DNA of 64,000 bases from Anaerotignum faecicola (lineage in GTDB: Bacteria > Bacillota > Clostridia > Lachnospirales > Anaerotignaceae). Within the stretch, counting starts at the first letter, position 1. Every line of letters starts with the position of its first letter. Below, in pieces: positions 55,926 through 64,000 of this stretch. The stretch is from assembly GCF_003865035.1 (NCBI RefSeq), contig NZ_BHVZ01000014.1, positions 248,001-312,000 of the forward strand. Reading direction: 5' to 3'. A program made the position numbers and the translations under genes. A model generated the notes under the pieces. The model did not search any database, was not told the DNA's origin, and saw nothing but the letters and a program-made list of their open reading frames with translations.

Positions 55926-58900
55926 ATGTCAGAAAAAGGCAATCAGGCGGTGAAAACCGTCAGCTTCATGATGTTAATTACCCTTTTTGGGAAAATACTG
56001 GGAATGGTGCGCGAGCAGCTTCTGGCGGCAAACTACGGAACGGATATGCAGGCGGCGGCATTTTTGCTGGCAAGCCGGATTCCCCGTACCTTTTTTGATG
56101 TGATTTTTGCATCGGCAATTTCTGCAAGCTTCATCCCTGTTTTTGTGGAATACTTGCAGAAAAAGGGGCGGCAGGAGGCGTTTTCGCTTGCGAACCGCTT
56201 TATTACGATGATTTCGACCGTTACGCTTTTGATGATGCTTCTGGGGATGGCGTTTGCAAAGCCGCTGACGCTTCTGATTGCGCCCGGCTATGATGTGGAA
56301 ACGGTGACGCTTTGCGTGGGACTTCTGCGGATGCTTTTCCCGACGATGCTCTTTACGGCGGTTGCCTTTTCCTTTGTGGGGATTTTGCAGTCGTTGGAGG
56401 AATTTAATGTGCCTGCGGCACTGAGCGTGGTTTCCAACGGCGTTTTGATTCTGTATTATATTTTCTTTAACGAGAAATTCGGGATTCTGGGGCTGACGGC
56501 GGCGTTTCTGATTGGCTGGGCGATGCAGGCGGTAATCCAGATTCCGTCCCTTTGGAGGAAGGGCTATCATTATCGCCCGGATTTTCATTTTAAGGATGAC
56601 GGGCTGAGAAAAATCGGGAGGCTGATGCTGCCGGTTATGGTCAGCACATGGATTCAGCCGATTAACTTTATGGTAAATACGCGCTTTGCTTCGCAGCTTT
56701 CGGAGGGCAGTGCGGTGAACGGGGAGCTGGGCGTTTCTGCATTGGAATATGCGAATAACCTGTATACGATTATCGTGGGCGTTTTCGTGCTTGCGATTGC
56801 AAATATGGTGTTTCCGAAATTTTCCCGTATGACGGAGGATAAAAAGGAATTCGGACTGGCGGTCAGAGGGACGCTGAAATCGATGATTTTCCTGCTGATT
56901 CCCATGACGGTGGGACTGATGGCTCTGGCACAGCCTGTGGTTTCGCTGATTTACCAGAGAGGGGCCTTTGACGAAACGGCAACACAGCTGACGGCGGCGG
57001 CGCTATTCTTCTTTGCATTGGGCATGGTTGGCTACGGCGTGCAGAATATTCTGAGCCGCGCCTTTTATGCGAATCAGGACGGGAAAACCCCGTTTTATTC
57101 GGGACTGGTTTCTATCGTTATCAATGCGGTTTTGTGTTGGCTTTTGCTGAAGCCGATGGGGATTGGCGGTCTGGCGCTTTCTGCGGCGGTTTCCTCCACA
57201 GCGGCGGCGGCAGTGCTTCTGATTCCGGCGGTGAAGCAGTATCCCGATATTCTGGATAAGGGCTTTGTACTCCAGATTGGGCGGATGCTTCTGGCGGCGG
57301 CAGGGATGCTCGTGCCGGTGCTTGGGTGCAAATGGCTGCTGCTGCCGAGACTGGGCGGACGCGTGCTTGGGCAGATTCTGCTGCTTTGCATCTGCGGCGG
57401 CGTTGGCGTGGCTGCCTACATGCTTTTTGCAAGGCTTCTGAAAATTGAGGAAGGTGAGTTTGTGTTTGGCATGCTGAAAAGGCTGCGGCACAGAGGAGGC
57501 GGGGAAACGGCGCAAGGCGCACCCCGTAAGAGGAAAAAACGGAGAACGTATACGATGACAGAAAAAATTTCTGCGATAATTGAAGACAGCTTTTGTTTCC
57601 GCCTGCTTGCGGCAATCTGCACGCTGCTGCGCTCTGTCTGGATGAACAGCATTGCGTACAGCATTTATGCGGCAATTTGCAGGGGATTCAAAAATGCGTT
57701 TGAAAACAGCGCGATTCTTGACTTTTTGCGTGCAAACTGGGATAGAAGGCTCAATACAAGGCAGGGGATTTTGCCGCGGTTCTGGCATAATCTGGTGCAT
57801 TGGAGCGGCATGGCGGTGCGCAGAGAAAGCAACGGCCTTGCGGCGGCAATGGGCGAAAGCTTTTTCCTGCGCGTATTTAATCAGAATTTCCTGATTTTCT
57901 GTTTGGCAGGGATTGTGGCGGCGATTCCCGTTCTGCCGACGATGCTTCTGGCGGTTCTGGTTCTGGGAACCTTTGTGCTGTATTTCATTCAGCTTTTTCT
58001 GGGAAGAATCCGGATGCAGCGGACGAGCATGGTGAGCGTGCTTCTGGGCTGCTTCGGGGTTTGTATCCTTTATGCAGGGGTGACAAGCTATGCCTTCCCT
58101 TCGGCACTGCTGGCAATGAGCCTGTTCCTGATTCTGATGGCGGTATTCTTTGTGGCAAAGGATGCCATTGATACAGAAGAAAAGCTGAATTTTGTGCTTT
58201 GGGTACTGATTACCGTAGGGGCGCTGATTGCGCTTTACGCGGTATATCAATATATCATTGGGGTGGAAATGGATGCCGCATGGGTGGATGAGGAAAGCTT
58301 TGACATCACCACGCGCGCGTATGCAACCTTCAGCAACCCGAATGTTCTGGGGGAATACCTGATTCTGGTCGGTTCTCTGGCGGCAGGGATGATCTGGAAG
58401 ATGAAAAACTGGTGCGGCAGATTATATTATACAGGCTGCTTCGGTGTGATTTGTCTGGGCCTTGTGGCAACGGGCTCTCGTGGGGCAATGCTTGGGCTGA
58501 TGTTCTCGGCAGGACTTTTCGTGCTGCTTTCCGAAAAGCGGCTGATTCCCCTTGGGGTGGTGCTGCTTTTGCTGATGCCGTTTATTCTGCCGGCAGGTCT
58601 GTGGGCGAGAATTGCAAGCTCCGTTACGATGAGCGACTCCTCCTCGCTGTACCGTGTGTCGATTTATACGGCGGCGTTGGATATCATTCGCCATTATTGG
58701 GTGACGGGCATCGGAATCGGTGCATTTAATCAGATTTATCCGCTGTTCTCCTTTGAGGCGGCGAATGCGTACCACGCGCATAATCTGTTCTTACAGGAAT
58801 TCATCGAACTGGGGATTGTCGGCTTTGCTGTACTGCTGCTGCTGCTTTTGTTCTTCTTCCAGAGGCTTTACAGCGGTATGCGGACGGCACCGAAGCGGTT

Positions 58901-59081
58901 CCGTTTTCTGCTGGGGGCAATCTTCGGCGGCTTTGCAGGGCTTTTATTGCAGGGGCTGACGGATCACCTCTGGTTTGATTACCGCATTGTGCTGTTCTTC
59001 TGGTGCTTCATCGGCATCGGCATGGCAACGGTGCGTGTGGCAGAAAAGAAGGGCGAAAGAGAAACGGAGGAAATGAAATGA
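55926..59081 (+). CDS. MurJ-type flippase fused to an O-antigen-ligase/Wzy-type enzyme
   Basis: The protein is 1,051 residues. Residues 1-515 are a MurJ/MviN lipid flippase (KILGMVREQLLAANYGTDMQ, FFDVIFASAISASFIPVF, YANQDGKTPFYSGLVSIVIN). After a basic linker (PRKRKKRRTYTMTEK) residues 540-1,040 form a polytopic O-antigen-ligase-like protein with GSRGAMLGLM, FSNPNVLGEYL and NAYHAHNLFLQEFIELG. An internal ATG at 57,555 with GGAG upstream may mark the former start of the second gene. The fusion would couple flipping of a lipid-linked polymer with ligation or polymerisation outside. Confidence 0.88.
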   Translation: MSEKGNQAVKTVSFMMLITLFGKILGMVREQLLAANYGTDMQAAAFLLASRIPRTFFDVIFASAISASFIPVFVEYLQKKGRQEAFSLANRFITMISTVTLLMMLLGMAFAKPLTLLIAPGYDVETVTLCVGLLRMLFPTMLFTAVAFSFVGILQSLEEFNVPAALSVVSNGVLILYYIFFNEKFGILGLTAAFLIGWAMQAVIQIPSLWRKGYHYRPDFHFKDDGLRKIGRLMLPVMVSTWIQPINFMVNTRFASQLSEGSAVNGELGVSALEYANNLYTIIVGVFVLAIANMVFPKFSRMTEDKKEFGLAVRGTLKSMIFLLIPMTVGLMALAQPVVSLIYQRGAFDETATQLTAAALFFFALGMVGYGVQNILSRAFYANQDGKTPFYSGLVSIVINAVLCWLLLKPMGIGGLALSAAVSSTAAAAVLLIPAVKQYPDILDKGFVLQIGRMLLAAAGMLVPVLGCKWLLLPRLGGRVLGQILLLCICGGVGVAAYMLFARLLKIEEGEFVFGMLKRLRHRGGGETAQGAPRKRKKRRTYTMTEKISAIIEDSFCFRLLAAICTLLRSVWMNSIAYSIYAAICRGFKNAFENSAILDFLRANWDRRLNTRQGILPRFWHNLVHWSGMAVRRESNGLAAAMGESFFLRVFNQNFLIFCLAGIVAAIPVLPTMLLAVLVLGTFVLYFIQLFLGRIRMQRTSMVSVLLGCFGVCILYAGVTSYAFPSALLAMSLFLILMAVFFVAKDAIDTEEKLNFVLWVLITVGALIALYAVYQYIIGVEMDAAWVDEESFDITTRAYATFSNPNVLGEYLILVGSLAAGMIWKMKNWCGRLYYTGCFGVICLGLVATGSRGAMLGLMFSAGLFVLLSEKRLIPLGVVLLLLMPFILPAGLWARIASSVTMSDSSSLYRVSIYTAALDIIRHYWVTGIGIGAFNQIYPLFSFEAANAYHAHNLFLQEFIELGIVGFAVLLLLLLFFFQRLYSGMRTAPKRFRFLLGAIFGGFAGLLLQGLTDHLWFDYRIVLFFWCFIGIGMATVRVAEKKGERETEEMK

Positions 59082-60190
59082 CGGAAAAAAGAATGAAAAT
59101 CCTCCATGTTCTGACAGACAGAAATATTGGCGGCGCAGGGCGTTGGCTATTGTATTATCTGAAATATCATAACAGAGAAAAATTTGCGGTGCAGGTGGTT
59201 CTGCCGCATGACAGCCTTCTGGTGGCGGCGGTGCAGGCATTGGATGTGCCTGTGCTTGCGATGGAGGAGATGGAGGACAAATCTTTCGACAGGAAGGCAT
59301 TCAAGGCGTTGGCGAAAATTTTCCGCGCGGAAAGGCCGGATATTGTGCATACGCATGCGAGCATGACGGCGCGCATGGCGGCAAGACGGGCGAGAGTGCC
59401 ATATATCTTCAATACAAAGCACTGCATGGAGGGCGCGCCGGGCGGACTGGCAAAGAAGATTCTCCGCAGAGAAATCAATGCGGTGTTCAGTGATAAAATC
59501 ATTGCGGTCAGCAAGGCGGTACGCAGAAGCATGATTGCAGGCGGCACAAAGCCGCAGGAAATTGCGGTGGTTTATAACGGCATTGAGCGGATTCCCATTC
59601 CGAGCGCAGAGGAAAAGGCGGCACTGCTTTCCTCCTTTGGCGGCAAGGCAGGGGAGAAGGCGGTCGGCATGGTCGCGCGTCTGGAGGAAGTGAAGGATCA
59701 TGAAACCTTTTTGCTTGGCGCGAAAAGGCTTCTGGAAAAGCGGAAGGATGTGCGGTTTTACATTGTCGGAGACGGCAGTCTGCGCAAGCAGCTGGAACAG
59801 AAGGCGGCGGCGCTTGGCATTCGTGAACATGTGACGTTTACAGGCTTTTTGCAGGATGTGGAAAAAATAGAGGCGGCGCTTGATATTGCGGTGATTACAT
59901 CGAAGGCGGAGGCATTGTGCCTTTCTATTCTGGAAAGCATGATTGCAGGGATTCCGGCGGTCGGGACGGACAGCGGCGGCGTGGCAGAGGTGATTCGCCA
60001 TGGCGAAAATGGCTTTCTGATTCCTGTCGGGGACAGCGACGCACTGGCGGAGAGACTGGACGAGCTGCTTGCGGATGACGCGAAGCGAAGCGCCTTTGGC
60101 GCACAGGCAAAGAGGGATGCCGAGGCGACCTTTTTGGCAGAGCAGATGACAAGAAAAATCGAAAAACTCTATCTGGAGGCAGGAAAATGA
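59078..60190 (+). CDS. Glycosyltransferase family 4
   Basis: The 370-residue protein has a Rossmann-like N-half (LHVLTDRNIGGAGRWLLYYL, RPDIVHTHASMTARMAARRA). The C-half has the GT-B nucleotide-sugar site (EKAVGMVARLEEVKDHETFL, ITSKAEALCLSILESMIAGI, and the E-x7-E pattern). It is soluble and probably membrane-associated, adding a sugar to a lipid carrier. The ATG overlaps the stop of the flippase-ligase gene (ATGA), so the pair is translationally coupled. Confidence 0.88.
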   Translation: MTEKRMKILHVLTDRNIGGAGRWLLYYLKYHNREKFAVQVVLPHDSLLVAAVQALDVPVLAMEEMEDKSFDRKAFKALAKIFRAERPDIVHTHASMTARMAARRARVPYIFNTKHCMEGAPGGLAKKILRREINAVFSDKIIAVSKAVRRSMIAGGTKPQEIAVVYNGIERIPIPSAEEKAALLSSFGGKAGEKAVGMVARLEEVKDHETFLLGAKRLLEKRKDVRFYIVGDGSLRKQLEQKAAALGIREHVTFTGFLQDVEKIEAALDIAVITSKAEALCLSILESMIAGIPAVGTDSGGVAEVIRHGENGFLIPVGDSDALAERLDELLADDAKRSAFGAQAKRDAEATFLAEQMTRKIEKLYLEAGK

Positions 60191-60675
60191 AAAGTAAGAA
60201 GGTATTCGGTATTTTCAATATCGTGGATATTTTGCTGATTCTGATTGTAATAATTGTCGGCATTGTCGGCGGAAGGATGCTTTTGGGCGGCAGAAGCGCG
60301 GCAGAGGGCGGCGCGGATACAAAGACCTATTCCTATGTGGTGATGGGCGAGGAGGTTGTCGCGGAAACGGCGAATTTCCCCGTTGTGGGCGGCAATGCCT
60401 ATGAAAGCTCCACCTCGACCTATCTGGGTACGGTGAAGGATGTGAAAACAGAGCCGTTTACGGAAACGATGTTCAACCGTACCACGGGGAAATATGAAAA
60501 GGTGCCTGTGGACGGCTACAGCAATATTTATGTGACGATTGAAGGAAGCGGAACGGAAACGGAAAAGGATATTACCGTGGAAGGAACGACCGTGAAGGTC
60601 GGGATGGAGCTGAATGTCAAGGGCAAGGGCTATGCCTTTAAGGGCATTGTTGTAGAAGTAAGGGATGGTGAGTGA
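60187..60675 (+). CDS. DUF4330 family membrane-anchored protein 1
   Basis: The 162-residue protein has an N-terminal helix (IVDILLILIVIIVGIVGGRM) and an extracellular beta-rich domain (VVMGEEVVAETANFPVVGGN, YEKVPVDGYSNIYVTIEGSG). The DUF4330 family is common in Clostridia beside wall-polymer glycosyltransferases, and its function is unknown. It overlaps the glycosyltransferase stop by 4 bases and is followed by a paralogue. Confidence 0.8.
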   Translation: MKSKKVFGIFNIVDILLILIVIIVGIVGGRMLLGGRSAAEGGADTKTYSYVVMGEEVVAETANFPVVGGNAYESSTSTYLGTVKDVKTEPFTETMFNRTTGKYEKVPVDGYSNIYVTIEGSGTETEKDITVEGTTVKVGMELNVKGKGYAFKGIVVEVRDGE

Positions 60676-60676
60676 T

Positions 60677-61153
60677 ATGGCAAAGAGAAAACCGAACATT
60701 GTGGATATCCTCATTATCGTAGTTGTGGTTGCGCTCTGCGCGGTGGCGGTGTTCAAATTCGGCGTGGTGAATCAGAAGGAATCCGCAGGGGTGGACGACT
60801 CCGAGGAGCAGAGAACCTATACGGCACTGATTGACGAGGTGCGGATGGCAACGGTCAATGCGCTGCATGAGGGGGATAAAATCTATGACGAGAAAACAGG
60901 CATCTGCTTAGGGACGATTACGGCAGTGAAGCACGAGCCGTTTCTGAAAAATGTACTGCTGAATGACGGCACGATTCAGCCTGTGGAATTTCCCGATTAT
61001 TACAGCGTGACGCTGACGATTGACGGCCCTGTGGTGGAGAAGGACGAGGGCTATTTCGTGGACGGTGTTGTGGAAATGAAGGCAAATTCCGAAATGAATG
61101 TAGCGACAAAATATGCGAAACCCGTAATGAAAATCACAAGCATCAGCGAATGA
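60677..61153 (+). CDS. DUF4330 family membrane-anchored protein 2
   Basis: The protein is 158 residues from ATG 60677. It has the same layout as protein 1: NIVDILIIVVVVALCAVAVF helix, then YTALIDEVRMATVNALHEGD, TGICLGTITAVKHEPF and a terminal strand. The two paralogues are diverged and probably interact. Context points to a role in export or assembly of the same surface polymer. Confidence 0.8.
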   Translation: MAKRKPNIVDILIIVVVVALCAVAVFKFGVVNQKESAGVDDSEEQRTYTALIDEVRMATVNALHEGDKIYDEKTGICLGTITAVKHEPFLKNVLLNDGTIQPVEFPDYYSVTLTIDGPVVEKDEGYFVDGVVEMKANSEMNVATKYAKPVMKITSISE

Positions 61154-61167
61154 GTGGGGGTTAAGAC

Positions 61168-63411
61168 ATGAAAAAGTATAAAATTCTGATGGCTCTGATG
61201 GGGCTGGAAATCGGCGGGGCGGAAACCCATGTGGTGGAGCTTTCCAAGGAGCTGAAAAAGCAGGGCTATGATATTATTGTTGCCTCCAACGGCGGCGTTT
61301 ACGAAAAGGAGCTGGCAGAGGCAGGGATTCGCCATTACCATGTGCCGCTGAACCAGAGAAATGTGCTGAAAATGGCGCGCTCCTATTTCATTTTGAAAAA
61401 AATTATCAAAAAGGAAAAGGTAGATATTGTTCATTCGCATGCGAGAATTCCAAGCTTTGTCTGCGGACTTCTGAAGGAAAGAATGAAAAACAGCTTTACC
61501 TTTGTGACCTCCGCGCATTGGGTATTTTATACGGGGATGGGGCTGAAATACATCTCCAACTGGGGGCAGAAGGTGATTGCGGTCAGCGACGATATTCGCG
61601 AGTATCTGATGGAAAATTATAAGGTGCGGTATGAGGATATTTTTGTGACCATCAACGGGATTGATACCGAAAAATTTTCTCCTGAGACGGACGGCGCGAA
61701 GGTGCGGGCGGAATTTGGCTTGCAGGCGGAGGAGCCGACACTGGTTTATGTCAGCCGCATGGACGAAAGCCGCGCACTGGTGGCAAGACAGCTGATTGCG
61801 ATTGCGCCGAAGCTGGCGCAGGCAATCCCCGGACTGCGAATGCTGATTGTCGGCGGCGGGGATGTGTTTGACGAGCTTTTGGCGGAATCCAAAAGAGTGA
61901 ATGTGCAAATCGGCAGAGAATGTATCACCATGACGGGCGGCAGAACGGATATCAATGAGCTGGTAGCGGTGGCAGATGTTTTTGTTGGCGTAAGCCGCGC
62001 GGCTCTGGAGGCAATGGCGGCAGAAAAGCCTGTTATCGTTGCAGGGAATGAAGGCTACATCGGGCTGTTCGGGGAGGATAAGCTGGAGCTGGCACAGGAA
62101 AACAACTTCTGCTGTCGTGGGTGCGAGCTTTCCAACGAAAATCTGCTGTATCGGGATGTGGTGCATACATTCAATGACCTGACGGATGAACAGCGGCAGA
62201 AAATGGGCGCATACGGCAGAGAGGTCATCTTCCAATATTATTCCGTAACGAAGATGGCGGGCGACTGCGTGTGTGCATATAATGCGGCATGGAAGGAAAG
62301 CCATGAAAAGCAGTACAACGTGGTGATGAGCGGCTATTACGGCTTTAACAACACGGGCGACGAGGCAATCATGCTTTCCATGCACAAGAATATTCAGCAG
62401 ATGGGCGAGAATTACCATATTACCGTGCTTTCCAACAAGCCGAAGGAAACAAAGGAGAAATACGGGATTGAGGCGGTATACCGCTTTGGATTCATGGATG
62501 TGTTCCGTGCAATTCACAGGTGTGACGTGCTGCTTTCGGGCGGCGGCTCCTTGCTGCAGGACAGCACCTCTACCCGTTCTCTGATGTATTACCTTTCGAT
62601 TACGGCGGCGGCAAAGCTGATGCGCAAAAAGGTGATGCTTTACGCAAACGGCATCGGGCCTGTTTCCGGCAAGCGCAACCGCAGACTGGTGAAGCAGGTG
62701 GTGAATAAGGCGGATTTGATTACACTGCGAGAGGAAAACTCCTACGAGGAGCTGCTTTCTATGGGGGTAAACCCGAAGAAATGCTTTGTGACGGCTGACC
62801 CTGTATTTACAATGGACGGCGTGAGCGAGGAGAAAACACAGGAAATCCTCAGAGAAGAAGGGATTCCGACAGATAAGCCGATGGTTGTGGTTTCTGTCCG
62901 CAACTGGAAGGATATGGACAAATTCATCGGGCAATTTGCGGAATTATGTGATATCATTGTGGAAAAATATCAGCGGAACATCGTATTTTTGAGCATGCAG
63001 ATGCCGCATGACGTGACGGTGAGCGAAAAGGTACGCAAAAAAATGAAGCAGAACGCTTATATTTTAAAGAGCAGCTACTCTCCCTATGAGGTAATGGGGA
63101 TTATTTCTCAGGCGGATTTCATTCTGAGCATGCGTCTGCATACGCTGATTTTTGCGGCAAGACAGAGAGTGCCGCTGATTGGCTTTATTTATGACCCTAA
63201 GATCGAATATTATCTGGAGAAGCTGGATATGCCCAGCGGCGGCAAGCTGAAGGAATTTGACAAGGAGAAAACACTGGCTCTGGTGGAGGATGTTATCCAA
63301 AACAAGGAAAGCTATGTGGCGAAGCTTGCGCAGAAGGAAAAGGAACTGGAGAAAATGGCACACAAGAACGAAAGATATCTGGAAAAGCTGCTGGAGCGCA
63401 GAAAAAAATAA
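61168..63411 (+). CDS. csaB: Glycosyltransferase fused to CsaB polysaccharide pyruvyl transferase
   Basis: The protein is 747 residues. Residues 1-370 are a GT4 glycosyltransferase (LMGLEIGGAETHVVELSKEL, VDIVHSHARIPSF, VGVSRAALEAMAAEKPVIVA). Residues 385-740 are a pyruvyl transferase (MSGYYGFNNTGDEAIMLSMH, CDVLLSGGGSLLQDST, LYANGIGPV, LSMRLHTLIFAA). CsaB puts pyruvate ketals on secondary wall polymer, the anchor for S-layer homology domains. The gene order with DUF4330 and WecG/TagA supports this pathway. Confidence 0.9.
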   Translation: MKKYKILMALMGLEIGGAETHVVELSKELKKQGYDIIVASNGGVYEKELAEAGIRHYHVPLNQRNVLKMARSYFILKKIIKKEKVDIVHSHARIPSFVCGLLKERMKNSFTFVTSAHWVFYTGMGLKYISNWGQKVIAVSDDIREYLMENYKVRYEDIFVTINGIDTEKFSPETDGAKVRAEFGLQAEEPTLVYVSRMDESRALVARQLIAIAPKLAQAIPGLRMLIVGGGDVFDELLAESKRVNVQIGRECITMTGGRTDINELVAVADVFVGVSRAALEAMAAEKPVIVAGNEGYIGLFGEDKLELAQENNFCCRGCELSNENLLYRDVVHTFNDLTDEQRQKMGAYGREVIFQYYSVTKMAGDCVCAYNAAWKESHEKQYNVVMSGYYGFNNTGDEAIMLSMHKNIQQMGENYHITVLSNKPKETKEKYGIEAVYRFGFMDVFRAIHRCDVLLSGGGSLLQDSTSTRSLMYYLSITAAAKLMRKKVMLYANGIGPVSGKRNRRLVKQVVNKADLITLREENSYEELLSMGVNPKKCFVTADPVFTMDGVSEEKTQEILREEGIPTDKPMVVVSVRNWKDMDKFIGQFAELCDIIVEKYQRNIVFLSMQMPHDVTVSEKVRKKMKQNAYILKSSYSPYEVMGIISQADFILSMRLHTLIFAARQRVPLIGFIYDPKIEYYLEKLDMPSGGKLKEFDKEKTLALVEDVIQNKESYVAKLAQKEKELEKMAHKNERYLEKLLERRKK

Positions 63412-63424
63412 GGGGGAGCGTAGT

Positions 63425-64000
63425 ATGAACAGGAAAACACACATATTAGGGGTGCCCTTCGATGTTGTGACGATGGACGAGGCTGTAGCACGGGCAGAAG
63501 GACTGCTCAAGGAAAAAGGGCAGCATTTCATCTGTACCCCTAATCCGGAAATTGTGATGGAGGCAAGAAAGGACGCAGAGCTGATGAGCATTCTGCGGGA
63601 GGCGGACTTGGTTGTGCCGGACGGAATCGGTGTTGTATGGGCATCCAAATACAGCGAGATTCGCTTGCAGGAGCGCGTGGCAGGCTACGACCTGACGCAG
63701 AACCTGATGGCAGACCTTGCGGCGAGCGAGGAAACCTTTTATTTCTTCGGCGGCGCGCCCGGAGTTGCGGCAACGGCGGCAAGAAAAATGATGAAGAAAT
63801 ACCCCGGACTGAAGATTGTGGGCGTGCATAACGGCTATTTCGACGAAAAAGAGGAAAAGAAAATCATTCAGGACATAAAAAAGAAGGCTCCGTCCATACT
63901 GCTGGTAGGACTGGGTGCGCCCAAGCAGGAAAAATGGATTTATGACAACATCCGTCTGGTTGGAGCGAAGGTAGCCATTGGCGTTGGCGGCAGCTTTGAC
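63425..64000 (+). CDS. tagA: WecG/TagA/CpsF family glycosyltransferase (partial)
   Basis: The first 192 codons are present and the gene continues past the window. ILGVPFDVVTMDEAV, CTPNPEIVMEARKDAEL, DGIGVVWASK, FFGGAPGVAATAARKM and LVGLGAPKQEKWIYDN are the family motifs. It adds N-acetylmannosaminuronate or N-acetylmannosamine to lipid-linked GlcNAc, an early step of wall-polymer synthesis. The start follows AAGGGGGAGCG. Confidence 0.92.
   Translation, partial: MNRKTHILGVPFDVVTMDEAVARAEGLLKEKGQHFICTPNPEIVMEARKDAELMSILREADLVVPDGIGVVWASKYSEIRLQERVAGYDLTQNLMADLAASEETFYFFGGAPGVAATAARKMMKKYPGLKIVGVHNGYFDEKEEKKIIQDIKKKAPSILLVGLGAPKQEKWIYDNIRLVGAKVAIGVGGSFD

Noticed and set aside
57555..59081. Separate O-antigen ligase gene
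   Set aside because: There is an internal ATG with a weak GGAG, but the frame is continuous with the flippase and no stop intervenes. A fusion is the simpler reading.

Overview
The window reads as a low-GC Gram-positive, spore-forming anaerobe of class Clostridia, probably near Lachnospirales/Anaerotignum. The evidence is a cotJABC spore-coat operon, a SCIFF peptide with its radical SAM maturase, a GerS/LolA-type lipoprotein, paired LytR-CpsA-Psr proteins, two NSS sodium symporters, and a MurJ / DUF4330 / CsaB / WecG envelope cluster. The genus is an inference.

Positions 1 to about 37,092 are the right part of a temperate podovirus-like prophage; its left end lies outside the window. Almost every phage gene is on the + strand. 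The order is early small proteins (1-6,038); a 470-bp low-complexity repeat tract (6,039-6,506); replication (MazG-like, DnaD-like initiator, DnaB; 6,684-9,694); a late-regulator-like protein (10,069); an AT-rich cargo gene bounded by 30-bp direct repeats (10,533-11,372); a small repressor plus RelBE-type toxin-antitoxin pair (11,483-12,167); a control region with a 10-bp iteron array (12,370-12,439); packaging and head genes (TerS, TerL, a catalytic-domain-only tyrosine recombinase, portal, scaffold, decoration protein, major capsid; 12,964-21,138); connector, tail and fibre genes (21,189-26,488); lysis (holin, M15 endolysin, a papain-like protease with stalk domains; 26,660-28,909); and two large internal virion proteins (28,995-36,551). 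The last phage feature is a probable structured non-coding RNA (36,658-36,923).

The prophage ends inside cotJC. The minus-strand operon cotJA-cotJB-cotJC' is intact until codon 65 of cotJC (about 37,092), where the manganese-catalase reading frame switches to phage sequence. This resembles the skin/SPbeta class of prophages that interrupt sporulation genes and may excise in the mother cell.

The phage carries six copies of a ~115-140-bp dispersed element (6,507; 12,209 on the minus strand; 12,494; 15,264; 18,715; 19,914). Its stems change in compensatory fashion between copies, so structure is conserved rather than sequence. One copy lies in frame inside the scaffold gene. A second candidate novelty is a phage protein with CRISPR RAMP-like signatures (5,412-6,038), immediately followed by the unusual GCAAAGGCATAGC-type tract.

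The chromosomal part (37,092-64,000) holds two tandem NSS transporters, an LTA-synthase-like sulfatase, two LCP proteins, a MazF toxin with no adjacent MazE, a GerS-like lipoprotein, a decayed 48-50 kb stretch, the SCIFF locus, an Orn/Lys/Arg decarboxylase, a phosphodiester glycosidase, and an envelope-polymer operon. That operon includes an unusual MurJ / O-antigen-ligase fusion and a glycosyltransferase / CsaB fusion, and runs into wecG/tagA at the window edge.
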